From: a bacterium
GTDB taxonomy: Bacteria; Patescibacteriota; Saccharimonadia; Saccharimonadales; Saccharimonadaceae
Direction of reading: 5' to 3'
Assembly: GCA_020626475.1 (NCBI GenBank)
Contig: JAHKZT010000007.1
Span: forward strand, 1 to 17,999
DNA length: 17,999 nucleotides
Both the position numbers and the translations under genes were made by a program. Each line of letters starts with the position of its first letter. Within the stretch, counting starts at the first letter, position 1. The notes beneath the pieces were generated by a model, which saw only the letters and a list, made by a program, of their open reading frames with translations, did no database searches and had not been told where the DNA came from. Below, in pieces: positions 1-7,102 of the stretch.

Positions 1-1
1 G

Positions 2-1087
2 GCGGAATGCGACCGCAAATTCGACAACCTTAATAAGCGCGTTTATATGGCAAATCAGCGCAGCCAATTCTTGTCCGGCTTAATGCATCCGATGATGGCA
101 TTCATTGGCAACTTTGGCTATGTGGCAGTCTGCGTCACTGGTGCAATTCTCGTCACAAATGACGCCATTACCTTCGGCACAATCGTGGCATTCATTAGCT
201 ATGTCCGTCTCTTCACTTCTCCGCTTTCGCGCATCGCACAATCAATGTCCAGTCTACAGGCGGCTGCAGCGGCAAGTGAACGCGTATTCGAATTCATCGA
301 CGAAGAAGAGCTCTCGGATCAAAAAGAGATCAAACAACACATCGATAAGGACAAAATTCGCGGCGACATCGAATTCGACCACGTTAAATTCGGCTACGCA
401 GATAGCGATAAGCTCACTATTAAAGATTTCTCCGCTCGCGCAAAAGCAGGCCAAAAAATCGCAATTGTTGGCCCGACCGGCGCCGGCAAAACTACGATGG
501 TCAACTTGCTAATGAAGTTCTACGAAATTAACTCTGGCGATATCCGCATAGACGGCGTCTCAACACGCGATATGACACGCGAAGACGTTCATTCCCTATT
601 CACGATGGTGCTTCAGGACACTTGGCTATTTTCTGGAACCGTACGCGACAATATCGTCTATAACCGCCACGGAGTTAGCGATGATGAGATTATGAAAATC
701 TGCAAGACAGTTGGCCTTAGCCACTTCATAAAAACCTTACCGCAAGGCCTATCGACGGATATCTCCGAAAACGATTCTATCTCTGCTGGCCAAAAACAGC
801 TTCTTACAATTGCGCGCGGCATGGTCGAAGATGCTCCATTCCTCATTCTCGACGAAGCAACCTCGAACGTCGATACACGCACCGAAGAGTTAGTACAAAA
901 AGCGATGGACAAGCTCATGGAGGGTCGCACTTCATTTATCATTGCGCATCGCCTTTCGACAATCAAAAACGCCGACTTAATTCTCGTCATGAACGAGGGA
1001 AATATTATCGAGACCGGCTCACATGCCCAACTCATGAAGAAAAATGGCTTTTATGCCGAACTCTACAACTCACAATTTGCGTTATAA
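2..1087 (+). CDS. ABC transporter half-exporter, permease-ATPase (5' partial)
   Basis: Exporter-type half-transporter that couples ATP hydrolysis to export across the cytoplasmic membrane; the substrate cannot be told. The frame is open to the left edge of the window, so the true start lies outside and the ATG at 47 is probably internal. The first ~100 residues hold the last membrane helices. The nucleotide-binding domain follows: Walker A GPTGAGKTT, Q-loop VLQDTWLF, signature SISAGQKQ (in place of LSGGQ, common in this subfamily), Walker B FLILDEATSNVD and H-loop IIAHRLST. All catalytic elements are present. Multidrug/lipid exporters of this LmrA/MsbA-like type often occur as adjacent heterodimer genes, so a partner may lie just upstream of the window. 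Confidence 0.95.
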   Translation, partial: AECDRKFDNLNKRVYMANQRSQFLSGLMHPMMAFIGNFGYVAVCVTGAILVTNDAITFGTIVAFISYVRLFTSPLSRIAQSMSSLQAAAAASERVFEFIDEEELSDQKEIKQHIDKDKIRGDIEFDHVKFGYADSDKLTIKDFSARAKAGQKIAIVGPTGAGKTTMVNLLMKFYEINSGDIRIDGVSTRDMTREDVHSLFTMVLQDTWLFSGTVRDNIVYNRHGVSDDEIMKICKTVGLSHFIKTLPQGLSTDISENDSISAGQKQLLTIARGMVEDAPFLILDEATSNVDTRTEELVQKAMDKLMEGRTSFIIAHRLSTIKNADLILVMNEGNIIETGSHAQLMKKNGFYAELYNSQFAL

Positions 1088-1111
1088 ATAGTACAAAAAT
1101 CATCCCGCTAG

Positions 1112-1120
1112 TGCTATACT
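1112..1120 (+). promoter_or_regulatory. Extended -10 promoter of the GT4 gene
   Basis: TGC followed by TATACT, ending 8 nt before the ATG at 1129. Transcription would start about 7 nt downstream of the box, at or beside the start codon. The purine-rich AAAGGAG at 1122-1128 directly touches the ATG, so it is badly placed for a Shine-Dalgarno. No convincing -35 box is seen. Confidence 0.6.
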
Positions 1121-1128
1121 AAAAGGAG

Positions 1129-2346
1129 ATGAAAATTCTAATGCTAGGTTGGGAACTCCCCCCACATAACAGTGGTGGCCTCGGAGTAGCCTGTTTAAAT
1201 CTTTCCAAGTCCCTAGCCAAAATGGGTGCGGACATTGATTTTGTCGTCCCATACGAAGCCGAGCATCATCTTGAGTATATGAAGGTTCTTTCCGCTATGC
1301 ATATTGATCCATTGATTCGTTACGGCGGTGCCTACGAATCTAAGGAAATCGAAATAAAGAAGTTCCATCATACCAAAACAAAGCAAACACTTTCCATCCG
1401 CGACATCCAGAAGAACTATTGTGAGTTCGTCCAGCGTTATCTGATGGAATTCAAGCCAGATGTTGTCCATGCGCACGATTGGCTCACTTACGAGGCAGGC
1501 ATTCTAGCAAAGAAACAATATGGCATTCCGCTCGTCGCGCATGTTCACGCGACCGAATTTGACCGTGGCGGCGCAAGTGGCGGCAATCCACTCATTCATC
1601 AGATCGAATACGAAGGTTTAGTTTGGGCTGATAAAATCATCGCCGTTTCTCAGGCAACTAAAAACATAATCGTAGAGCGCTACGGCATCCCACCTAGCAA
1701 AATTGACGTAGCCTACAATGGTTGGACGATGCCAGACGATGATTATCATTTCGATGGCTCTAGTTATCAGTATCTCGAAAACCTAAAGAAAAAAGGCTAC
1801 ACGATTGTCTCCACAGTCGGTCGCTTTACGCTTCAGAAGGGCCTATTCCATTTGATGCGTGCCGCCGCGCGTGCAATTAGCATCCATCCAAAGATGGTTT
1901 TCCTTTTCGCTGGCGACGGCGAGCAAAAGGAACAGCTCATGCGCATGAGCGCCGATCTCGGTATCTCGCAAAACGTCATCTTTACAGGTTTTATTCGCGG
2001 CAAGCAACTGCGCGACATCTATAGCATTTCCGATATCTTTGTAATGTCTTCTGTATCTGAGCCTTTTGGTCTTACTGCCCTCGAAGCAGCACACCATGGC
2101 AATGCCCTCATCATTACTAAGCAGTCTGGCGTCGGTGAAGTATTGCATTCAATCGTACGCTACGATTTCTGGGACGAAGACAAGCTTGCTGGCGCCCTCG
2201 TAAATATCGCCGAAAGCCCTGCTCTCGTGAATTCCTTACGCGATGGCATCAAGCACGAATACGCTCGCATATCCTGGGACGATGTTGCGAAAAAATGCGT
2301 CGAAGTGTATGATGAAGTAAGGAAACATAAGAGAAATAGGTTTTAG
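1129..2346 (+). CDS. GT4-family glycosyltransferase (glycogen synthase-like)
   Basis: Retaining GT-B glycosyltransferase of 405 aa. The N-terminal Rossmann domain opens with MLGWELPPHNSGGLG, the Gly-rich sugar-acceptor loop seen in glycogen/starch-synthase-like GT4 enzymes, and carries HAHDWLTYEAG around residue 115. The C-terminal nucleotide-sugar domain has VGRFTLQKGL near residue 230 and the E-x7-E motif in SEPFGLTALEA near 310. A likely role is elongation of an alpha-glucan from a nucleotide-glucose donor, supported by the GH57 gene that follows after 17 nt in the same direction. Acceptor and donor are not proven; it could instead act on a cell-surface glycan. The start is chosen because the conserved beta strand begins at once and a promoter lies immediately upstream. 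Confidence 0.9.
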   Translation: MKILMLGWELPPHNSGGLGVACLNLSKSLAKMGADIDFVVPYEAEHHLEYMKVLSAMHIDPLIRYGGAYESKEIEIKKFHHTKTKQTLSIRDIQKNYCEFVQRYLMEFKPDVVHAHDWLTYEAGILAKKQYGIPLVAHVHATEFDRGGASGGNPLIHQIEYEGLVWADKIIAVSQATKNIIVERYGIPPSKIDVAYNGWTMPDDDYHFDGSSYQYLENLKKKGYTIVSTVGRFTLQKGLFHLMRAAARAISIHPKMVFLFAGDGEQKEQLMRMSADLGISQNVIFTGFIRGKQLRDIYSISDIFVMSSVSEPFGLTALEAAHHGNALIITKQSGVGEVLHSIVRYDFWDEDKLAGALVNIAESPALVNSLRDGIKHEYARISWDDVAKKCVEVYDEVRKHKRNRF

Positions 2347-2363
2347 GCGAGGTAATACAACTA

Positions 2364-3593
2364 ATGCGTTCTATTGTTCTATATTTGCACATGCACCAAC
2401 CGTGGCGCCTTAAGCACTACAGTATTTTTTCGGTCGACCACGATCACGATTATTGGACCGAAAAGGATTGGTATGCCGGCACAAACAACGAGCGCATTTT
2501 CAAAAAAGTTGCCGATAAATCCTATCGCCCAATGCTTGCTCGCCTAGAAAAGTGTATCAATACTTATACTGGATTCAAGTTCTCTTTATCGATTACTGGT
2601 ACTTTTCTCGACCAAGCCGAAAAATGGGCGCCAGACGTCATAGAAACGCTCAAGCGCCTCGTGAAGTCCGGTCGCGTAGAAATTGTCGCTGAGACTTATT
2701 ATCACTCTCTAGCCTTCTTCTATGACCGCGAAGAGTTTGAGGCTCAAGTAAAGTTACATCAGGATCGTATTCATGAATTATTTGGCGTACGTAGCAAAGT
2801 TTTTCGCAATACCGAGCTTTCTTATAACAACGAACTTGCTAAATGGGCCGACGAATACGGCTTCAAGGGCATCCTCGCAGAAGGCTGGGACAAGATTCTT
2901 GAATGGCGCAGTCCAAACTTCGTCTATCGTCCAGAAGGCTGCAAAAATATTAAGCTTCTCATGAAGAATTATCGTCTTTCTGATGATGTTGCATTCCGCT
3001 TCTCTGACAAGCATTGGAAGGAATGGCCACTCACGGTAGACAAGTATATCCAGTGGCTCGAGGCCGCAACTCTTCGTGGTCCACTCATTAATCTCTTTAT
3101 GGATTTTGAAACCTTCGGTGAGAACATTTGGGAAGATACCGGCATCTTTGAATTCTTTGAACATCTTGTTTATCGCTGGGATCGCGATAAAGACAATAAC
3201 TTCCTTACCGTTTCTGAAGCTTGCGATAGCGCAGAGCCAACCGCAGAGATTTCAATGCCTTGGACTGTCACTTGGGCCGACACTGAACGCGATTTGAGCG
3301 CTTGGCTCGGCAACTCCATGCAGCACGAAGCAATGAAGGCGATTTACGATATTAAACCAGAAGTTCTCGCTAGCGGCGATCCCGCCTTAATCGAAGACTG
3401 GCGCCGTCTACAGACTTCCGACCATCCATATTACATGTGCACGAAGTACTTTAACGATGGCGACGTACACGCTTATTTCTCGCCTTACGATTCGCCTTAT
3501 GACGCATTCTTGTATTACATGAACTCCCTACGCGATATGCGTGGTCGCCTAGATGGCGTTACGAAGACTGCAAAAAAGGCAAAGAAGAAATAA
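2364..3593 (+). CDS. Glycoside hydrolase family 57 (alpha-amylase-like)
   Basis: GH57 enzyme of 409 aa, acting on alpha-glucans by a retaining mechanism. Family motif 1 is YLHMHQPWR at the N-terminus. Motif 3 is FRNTELSYNN near residue 150, whose Glu is the expected nucleophile, and motif 4 is MDFETFGE near 247, whose Asp is the expected acid/base. The protein has no signal peptide, so it should be cytoplasmic. It ends in a Lys-rich tail (TAKKAKKK). It follows the GT4 gene closely with a GAGG ribosome site about 11 nt before ATG, so the two are probably cotranscribed; together they suggest storage-glucan synthesis and turnover. Other GH57 activities (branching enzyme, 4-alpha-glucanotransferase) cannot be excluded. 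Confidence 0.92.
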   Translation: MRSIVLYLHMHQPWRLKHYSIFSVDHDHDYWTEKDWYAGTNNERIFKKVADKSYRPMLARLEKCINTYTGFKFSLSITGTFLDQAEKWAPDVIETLKRLVKSGRVEIVAETYYHSLAFFYDREEFEAQVKLHQDRIHELFGVRSKVFRNTELSYNNELAKWADEYGFKGILAEGWDKILEWRSPNFVYRPEGCKNIKLLMKNYRLSDDVAFRFSDKHWKEWPLTVDKYIQWLEAATLRGPLINLFMDFETFGENIWEDTGIFEFFEHLVYRWDRDKDNNFLTVSEACDSAEPTAEISMPWTVTWADTERDLSAWLGNSMQHEAMKAIYDIKPEVLASGDPALIEDWRRLQTSDHPYYMCTKYFNDGDVHAYFSPYDSPYDAFLYYMNSLRDMRGRLDGVTKTAKKAKKK

Positions 3594-3604
3594 TATCATA
3601 AATG

Positions 3605-3641
3605 TTCAAAAATAGCCTCGCAATATAGGCTATTTTTTGAA
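3605..3641. terminator. Bidirectional intrinsic terminator between convergent genes
   Basis: AATAGCCT (3611-3618) and AGGCTATT (3627-3634) pair around an 8-nt loop. T-tracts follow on both strands, and the stem can extend through the A/T flanks. It sits between the GH57 stop and the convergent surface-protein stop, so it can serve both. Confidence 0.85.
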
Positions 3642-3655
3642 TGCTCGCACTATCT

Positions 3656-4807
3656 TTACCACTCCAACTTGTATGGAGAATCGGTTGAGCCGTCGCCGGA
3701 AACGACATAAGTATCGTACTTCAGTGCAGTAGCAGGACGGACTGCTTTACAGCCGCTATTTATGCCGCTCGAACTTAGGCATAAAATTGAATACGGCAAC
3801 GCACTAGATTCACTTCCAGTTCTGATTACGGACGGCGTCATAGTATACGATGCTGTAGCCGCATTATTCAGTGCCCCATTCGCCAATCGAGCTTCGTCTG
3901 CAGATATTATGGCAACAGGATACTTCAAGGCACCATTGCCATTGGCCGAACTCGCCGTCAAGCGGTCTCGTTCAAGCGCACAATCCAAGCTAGCTTTGCC
4001 ATATTGACGATTCTTGTAATAAGCAAACTGATTGTACCAATATTGTAAACGGCCATAAAAATTATCCTGGCGAGAGGACCTATCACTAGATGTTAGCGCT
4101 CCGGACACTATTTGGCGGTCATTACAATATACAACATCAGCTATTTTATCTGAATTATTTTCACTAATATTTTGCTCATACCACTGATCAACAATCGTCT
4201 TTACGTTATTATCGTTCGTATTTGCAAATATCTCATTATGCCAATCCTCGAGCTTTTTGCCACGCTTTAGCGTTATTAGGTGATACCAGTTCTTATCGCC
4301 CAAAGAGGCAACATAATATACAGTTTCACAGGAAAGCGTATTACGAGCCAAGCATGTGTATCTGTAACCCTCCGATAACTTTAGATTATCGTCAGAATTA
4401 TCGCTATCAGACAAGGCTTTTACGGTCTTATATGTATTAGTAAGGGTGTATCTCTGTGCAGATTCGTCCCATGTCACATCCCTCCCGAAATAAACGCTTG
4501 AAGAGCAGTAGGTGCTATTAGAGAGACTCTGACATGACTTATCTAGAGGAGTAATATAGTTATGATCATCGCTAAATTCTGGGAGCATATAACTCAAATA
4601 CTCCGTATAGTACGTCTGATAATAACCCGACGAATCTTTTGGAACTGCAGCATTGAACGAAACATTCGTAGCAATAGTAGCTCCATCTCCAGTAGCGACA
4701 CATTTGCCGCCGTCTGGCACCCCGTTATATATAATCTTCGTAGCGCCATTCTCGGCCGTACGAACTATGCGCCAACATTTATCAGCGAAAATCAAGTTGT
4801 TATTCAC
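3656..4807 (-). CDS. Surface protein, CWR-type domain (downstream part of an interrupted gene)
   Basis: Function unknown. It shares a domain with the protein at 16017-17699: CWRIVRT followed by KIIYNG near the N-terminus, GRDVTWDE, CETVYY, ADVVYCND, ALKYPVAIISADEA, YTMTP, and a C-terminal ALKYDTYVVSGDGSTDSPY block. Conserved Cys suggest an extracellular disulfide-bonded fold. The only listed start is a GTG at 4807 with no ribosome site, and it falls inside the conserved block: the in-frame residues just upstream (DFPIYYYRGEN) match PIFFYRGEV of the paralog. Reading further back in the same frame meets only the TAA at 4859-4861, the stop of the upstream gene. I therefore read this as the C-terminal part of a ~612-residue protein cut by one stop. 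Unlike the paralog it has no membrane anchor or sorting signal at its end. Confidence 0.75.
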   Translation of the reverse strand: MNNNLIFADKCWRIVRTAENGATKIIYNGVPDGGKCVATGDGATIATNVSFNAAVPKDSSGYYQTYYTEYLSYMLPEFSDDHNYITPLDKSCQSLSNSTYCSSSVYFGRDVTWDESAQRYTLTNTYKTVKALSDSDNSDDNLKLSEGYRYTCLARNTLSCETVYYVASLGDKNWYHLITLKRGKKLEDWHNEIFANTNDNNVKTIVDQWYEQNISENNSDKIADVVYCNDRQIVSGALTSSDRSSRQDNFYGRLQYWYNQFAYYKNRQYGKASLDCALERDRLTASSANGNGALKYPVAIISADEARLANGALNNAATASYTMTPSVIRTGSESSALPYSILCLSSSGINSGCKAVRPATALKYDTYVVSGDGSTDSPYKLEW

Positions 4808-4858
4808 ATTTTCTCCACGATAATAATAGATTGGAAAGTCACTATTGCTACTAGCAGA

Positions 4859-5494
4859 TTATTCATTTACTGCATTGTCTATTTTCTCGGTAGTATCGAT
4901 ATTCGATGATAGTCCCGCAATTACAGAATATAGTCGCGTGCGCTGGCTCGTGCGCCACTCATCTTTTTTATCTGCCTGAATCATCTGTACGGTATACTTC
5001 AAATGATAAGTCGCACCAGCATAATCTACATCAACATCAAGGTTGGCGTCACAGTTTAACGTTACGCCAGTCGTCAGACTCTTCGTCGATTCATTTTTCT
5101 TTAAATCCACATCGTAGTAATAATACCCATCATTGTCGTCTTTCGTCCAACCAGACTCTTCTAGAAAGTTAATTTGAGCCATCTGATATCCGCTAGTTTC
5201 GGACACAAGAGGAAGCTCAGTGCCATCCTTCTTCAACCACTGCTCTTCTAGTTTTATGCGGACAGACGCATCAATATTAGACTCATTCTTAACTATGATT
5301 GTCTTGTCGACAGTCTGGCAAGTAACCCAATTCGACGGCGATTCAAAATCCTCTGTAAAAACCGTCTTCCATTCGGCTAGCTGAAACTTGTTCGCCATGA
5401 CCGATTCATCCATATTATAGGCAAGAGTAAGACTAAAACCAAAGCACATTCCAAATAATAGAGCTAGAGCAATGATGACCTTTTTATTATTCAT
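4859..5494 (-). CDS. Probable SipW-dependent TasA/camelysin-like secreted protein
   Basis: Secreted protein of 211 aa up to its TAA. The N-terminus (NNKKVIIALALLFGMCFGFSL) is a signal peptide. A beta-rich domain follows: DKTIIVKNESNIDASVRIK resembles the interaction strands of TasA/BsaA/camelysin proteins, which in Firmicutes are processed by the signal peptidase SipW and form surface fibres. Family assignment is by motif style only. The last ~25 residues (TRLYSVIAGLSSNIDTTEKI) resemble the segment just before the CWR domain in the paralog at 17699, and the downstream part is in the same frame, so the original gene probably ran from 5494 to 3656. The start is supported by AAAAGG at 5502-5507, 7 nt before ATG. 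No sipW or sortase gene is in the window. Confidence 0.75.
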   Translation of the reverse strand: MNNKKVIIALALLFGMCFGFSLTLAYNMDESVMANKFQLAEWKTVFTEDFESPSNWVTCQTVDKTIIVKNESNIDASVRIKLEEQWLKKDGTELPLVSETSGYQMAQINFLEESGWTKDDNDGYYYYDVDLKKNESTKSLTTGVTLNCDANLDVDVDYAGATYHLKYTVQMIQADKKDEWRTSQRTRLYSVIAGLSSNIDTTEKIDNAVNE

Positions 5495-5512
5495 GAATAT
5501 ACCTTTTACCTA

Positions 5513-5521
5513 CTTATAGCA
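5513..5521 (-). promoter_or_regulatory. Extended -10 promoter of the TasA-like gene
   Basis: TGC followed by TATAAG. The predicted transcript start leaves a short leader of roughly a dozen nt that holds the AAAAGG ribosome site. It lies in the 48-nt gap after pta. Confidence 0.5.
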
Positions 5522-5542
5522 TAAGCTAAATGAGGCTGAAAA

Positions 5543-6313
5543 TCAAATCAGTTTTAAGAGAGATTCTGCAGTAAGTACTATATCTTCGACAGTTGATCCA
5601 CGCGAAAGGTCGGAAACCGGCTTTGCGAAGCCGAGCAGAATTGGTCCAGCCACCGTAGCGCCAGCGAATTGCTCGATTGATTTATAGAGAATGTTGCCAG
5701 AATTAATATCCGGAACGATTAATACATTAGCATGTCCTGCTACCTCAGAGCCGCCGTGAGCTGCCGCTTTCTTTTCGCCAACGCGCGGATTGACGGCCGC
5801 ATCGAGCTGCATTTCGCCATCGACTAGGATGTCCGGGCGACGCTCTCGAATAAGCGCAATAGCTTCTGCGGTCTTCTCCATCGAAGGATCCTTACCGCCA
5901 GAACCGAAAGTCGAGAAACTCAATACCGCAAGGCGAGGCTGATCATCAAGTATTTTTGCCGCCGCATCATTAGCCAGTTCAATAATATCCGCAAGCTGCT
6001 CGCTGGTCGGATTTTTGCAAGTGGCGCCATCAGAAATAATAATTCTCTGCCCATTGGGAAACTTAGCCACAAACAAACTAGAGAAAGTCTTTCTCCCTTC
6101 GGCGATTCCTATAACATCTCGCGTCGCGAGAATCACGTCGCGCGAAGAATAATCGATACCAGCAATCATCGCGTCTGCTTCGCCATCAAGAATCTTCACA
6201 GCCGCGTCTTGTACGCTAGATTCGACAAGAATCGGTTCGCAAATCATATTCAAGCGAATAGCCGCCTCTTTGATATAATCATTATTTGCTTCAGGAAAAA
6301 TAATCTTATGCAT
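5543..6313 (-). CDS. pta: Compact phosphate acetyltransferase (PTA/PTB family)
   Basis: Interconverts acetyl-CoA plus phosphate with acetyl phosphate plus CoA, and with acetate kinase yields ATP in fermentation. Family blocks are IIFPEANND at the N-terminus, NPTSEQLADI near residue 103, LAVLSFSTFGSGGKDP near 130, DGEMQLDAAVNP near 160, ANVLIVPDINSGNILYK near 197 and GFAKPVSDLSRGSTVEDI near 230. The last contains the Ser-Arg and Asp expected in the CoA/catalytic site. At 256 aa it is ~70 residues shorter than usual (~325), and the gap falls between the N-terminal strand block and the SSRDV/SSLFV region. It could be a related phosphotransbutyrylase or a CPR-specific acyltransferase. It appears to be transcribed alone from a leaderless promoter. 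Confidence 0.87.
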   Translation of the reverse strand: MHKIIFPEANNDYIKEAAIRLNMICEPILVESSVQDAAVKILDGEADAMIAGIDYSSRDVILATRDVIGIAEGRKTFSSLFVAKFPNGQRIIISDGATCKNPTSEQLADIIELANDAAAKILDDQPRLAVLSFSTFGSGGKDPSMEKTAEAIALIRERRPDILVDGEMQLDAAVNPRVGEKKAAAHGGSEVAGHANVLIVPDINSGNILYKSIEQFAGATVAGPILLGFAKPVSDLSRGSTVEDIVLTAESLLKLI

Positions 6314-6319
6314 ATTATT

Positions 6320-6328
6320 ATTCTACCA
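6320..6328 (-). promoter_or_regulatory. Extended -10 promoter of pta, leaderless
   Basis: TGG followed by TAGAAT, then the 6 nt AATAAT and the ATG. No Shine-Dalgarno is present, so the mRNA should begin at the start codon. Confidence 0.6.
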
Positions 6329-6382
6329 TCAAAAAGCTGCCTTTACGCAGAGTGGTATAAGCGTTTTCGGCTAGTTTGTTAA

Positions 6383-7102
6383 CTAGATTTCGCCAAGACG
6401 AATAATTATTTCGCTCGGATTATAATCTTCTGACGCTTTCTTGCTAAGTTCGTTCAATTCTTTTGCGTAGCGTTCTTTGATTTCTTTTAGCTTGTCCCGC
6501 TTGCCTTCAAAGCTACTCTTCGGACAAACCGAGATACAAATAGCAGAACTTTCCGTGAGACTAATAATATCTTTAGCAAAATCATCTAGCTTCGTTTTGA
6601 GCGGCGTCAGTTTTTCAGATTTCATTTTATCGAGCGACTCGCGTAGATGCTGGAACGTTTCCTGAATATGATAGAAATTGACGGCATCCAGCTTATCCGA
6701 ATCGGCGTTGAACAATTCAGAATTTAGACCTGACAATGCCGCACTCAGCTCCATGAATTCCGCAATCTCTGGTTCCGAATCTTTGAGCTTATTATTATAG
6801 TCACGTAGCTGTTTTATTAGTTCTGCTTGGTGGCGGTAGCTATATTCGTTTTCGGAAAAAGTCGACAAAGTTGCGCGATAGCGTGACAATGAATCATCGT
6901 ACAACTTCCGGTTGCCGGAGTCCAACGCGGACGAGACTAAACCGAGCTCTACCGATAATTCCTCAGCAGACTCTTTGGCGCGACTATAGTCGTATTGATT
7001 CTTAGCCGTGCAAACAGCAAATACTTCAACACCGAAGAATATAAAAGCTATTACAAAACCTAACACTGCGTAATTGCGGCGACTATTCTTTTTTACCTTC
7101 AT
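6383..7102 (-). CDS. Membrane-anchored coiled-coil protein, unknown function
   Basis: Not recognised. 239 aa with a basic N-terminus (KVKKNSRRN), one membrane segment at about residues 12-32 (VLGFVIAFIFFGVEVFAV), then a long helical, charged region rich in Lys, Glu and Leu that reads as coiled coil over most of the remaining length. Topology is probably N-in with the helical part outside. Its ATG overlaps the stop of the acyltransferase by 4 nt (ATGA), so translation is likely coupled and the two products may work together at the envelope. Two Cys close together (CISVC near residue 190) could form a disulfide. No catalytic motif is seen. Confidence 0.8.
   Translation of the reverse strand: MKVKKNSRRNYAVLGFVIAFIFFGVEVFAVCTAKNQYDYSRAKESAEELSVELGLVSSALDSGNRKLYDDSLSRYRATLSTFSENEYSYRHQAELIKQLRDYNNKLKDSEPEIAEFMELSAALSGLNSELFNADSDKLDAVNFYHIQETFQHLRESLDKMKSEKLTPLKTKLDDFAKDIISLTESSAICISVCPKSSFEGKRDKLKEIKERYAKELNELSKKASEDYNPSEIIIRLGEI

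Larger units (their letters stand above)
3656..5494 (-). pseudogene. Composite reading: one TasA-like/CWR surface gene split by TAA
   Basis: The upstream and downstream parts share one frame across 613 codons; only the TAA at 4859-4861 interrupts it. The 17 codons after the stop continue the conserved PIYYYRGE block that the GTG-initiated part would lack. A single change such as GAA to TAA would explain it. Alternatives are stop-codon readthrough or an assembly error. Confidence 0.6.

Noticed and set aside
4859..4861. Alternative genetic code with reassigned stop
   Set aside because: The interrupting codon is TAA, which other genes here use as a normal stop (for example the ABC transporter and sbcB); TGA also ends genes such as pta.
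6371..6386. CTAGTT/AACTAG palindrome at the stop of the coiled-coil gene as a terminator
   Set aside because: Only 6 bp, AT-rich, and no T-tract follows on the minus strand.
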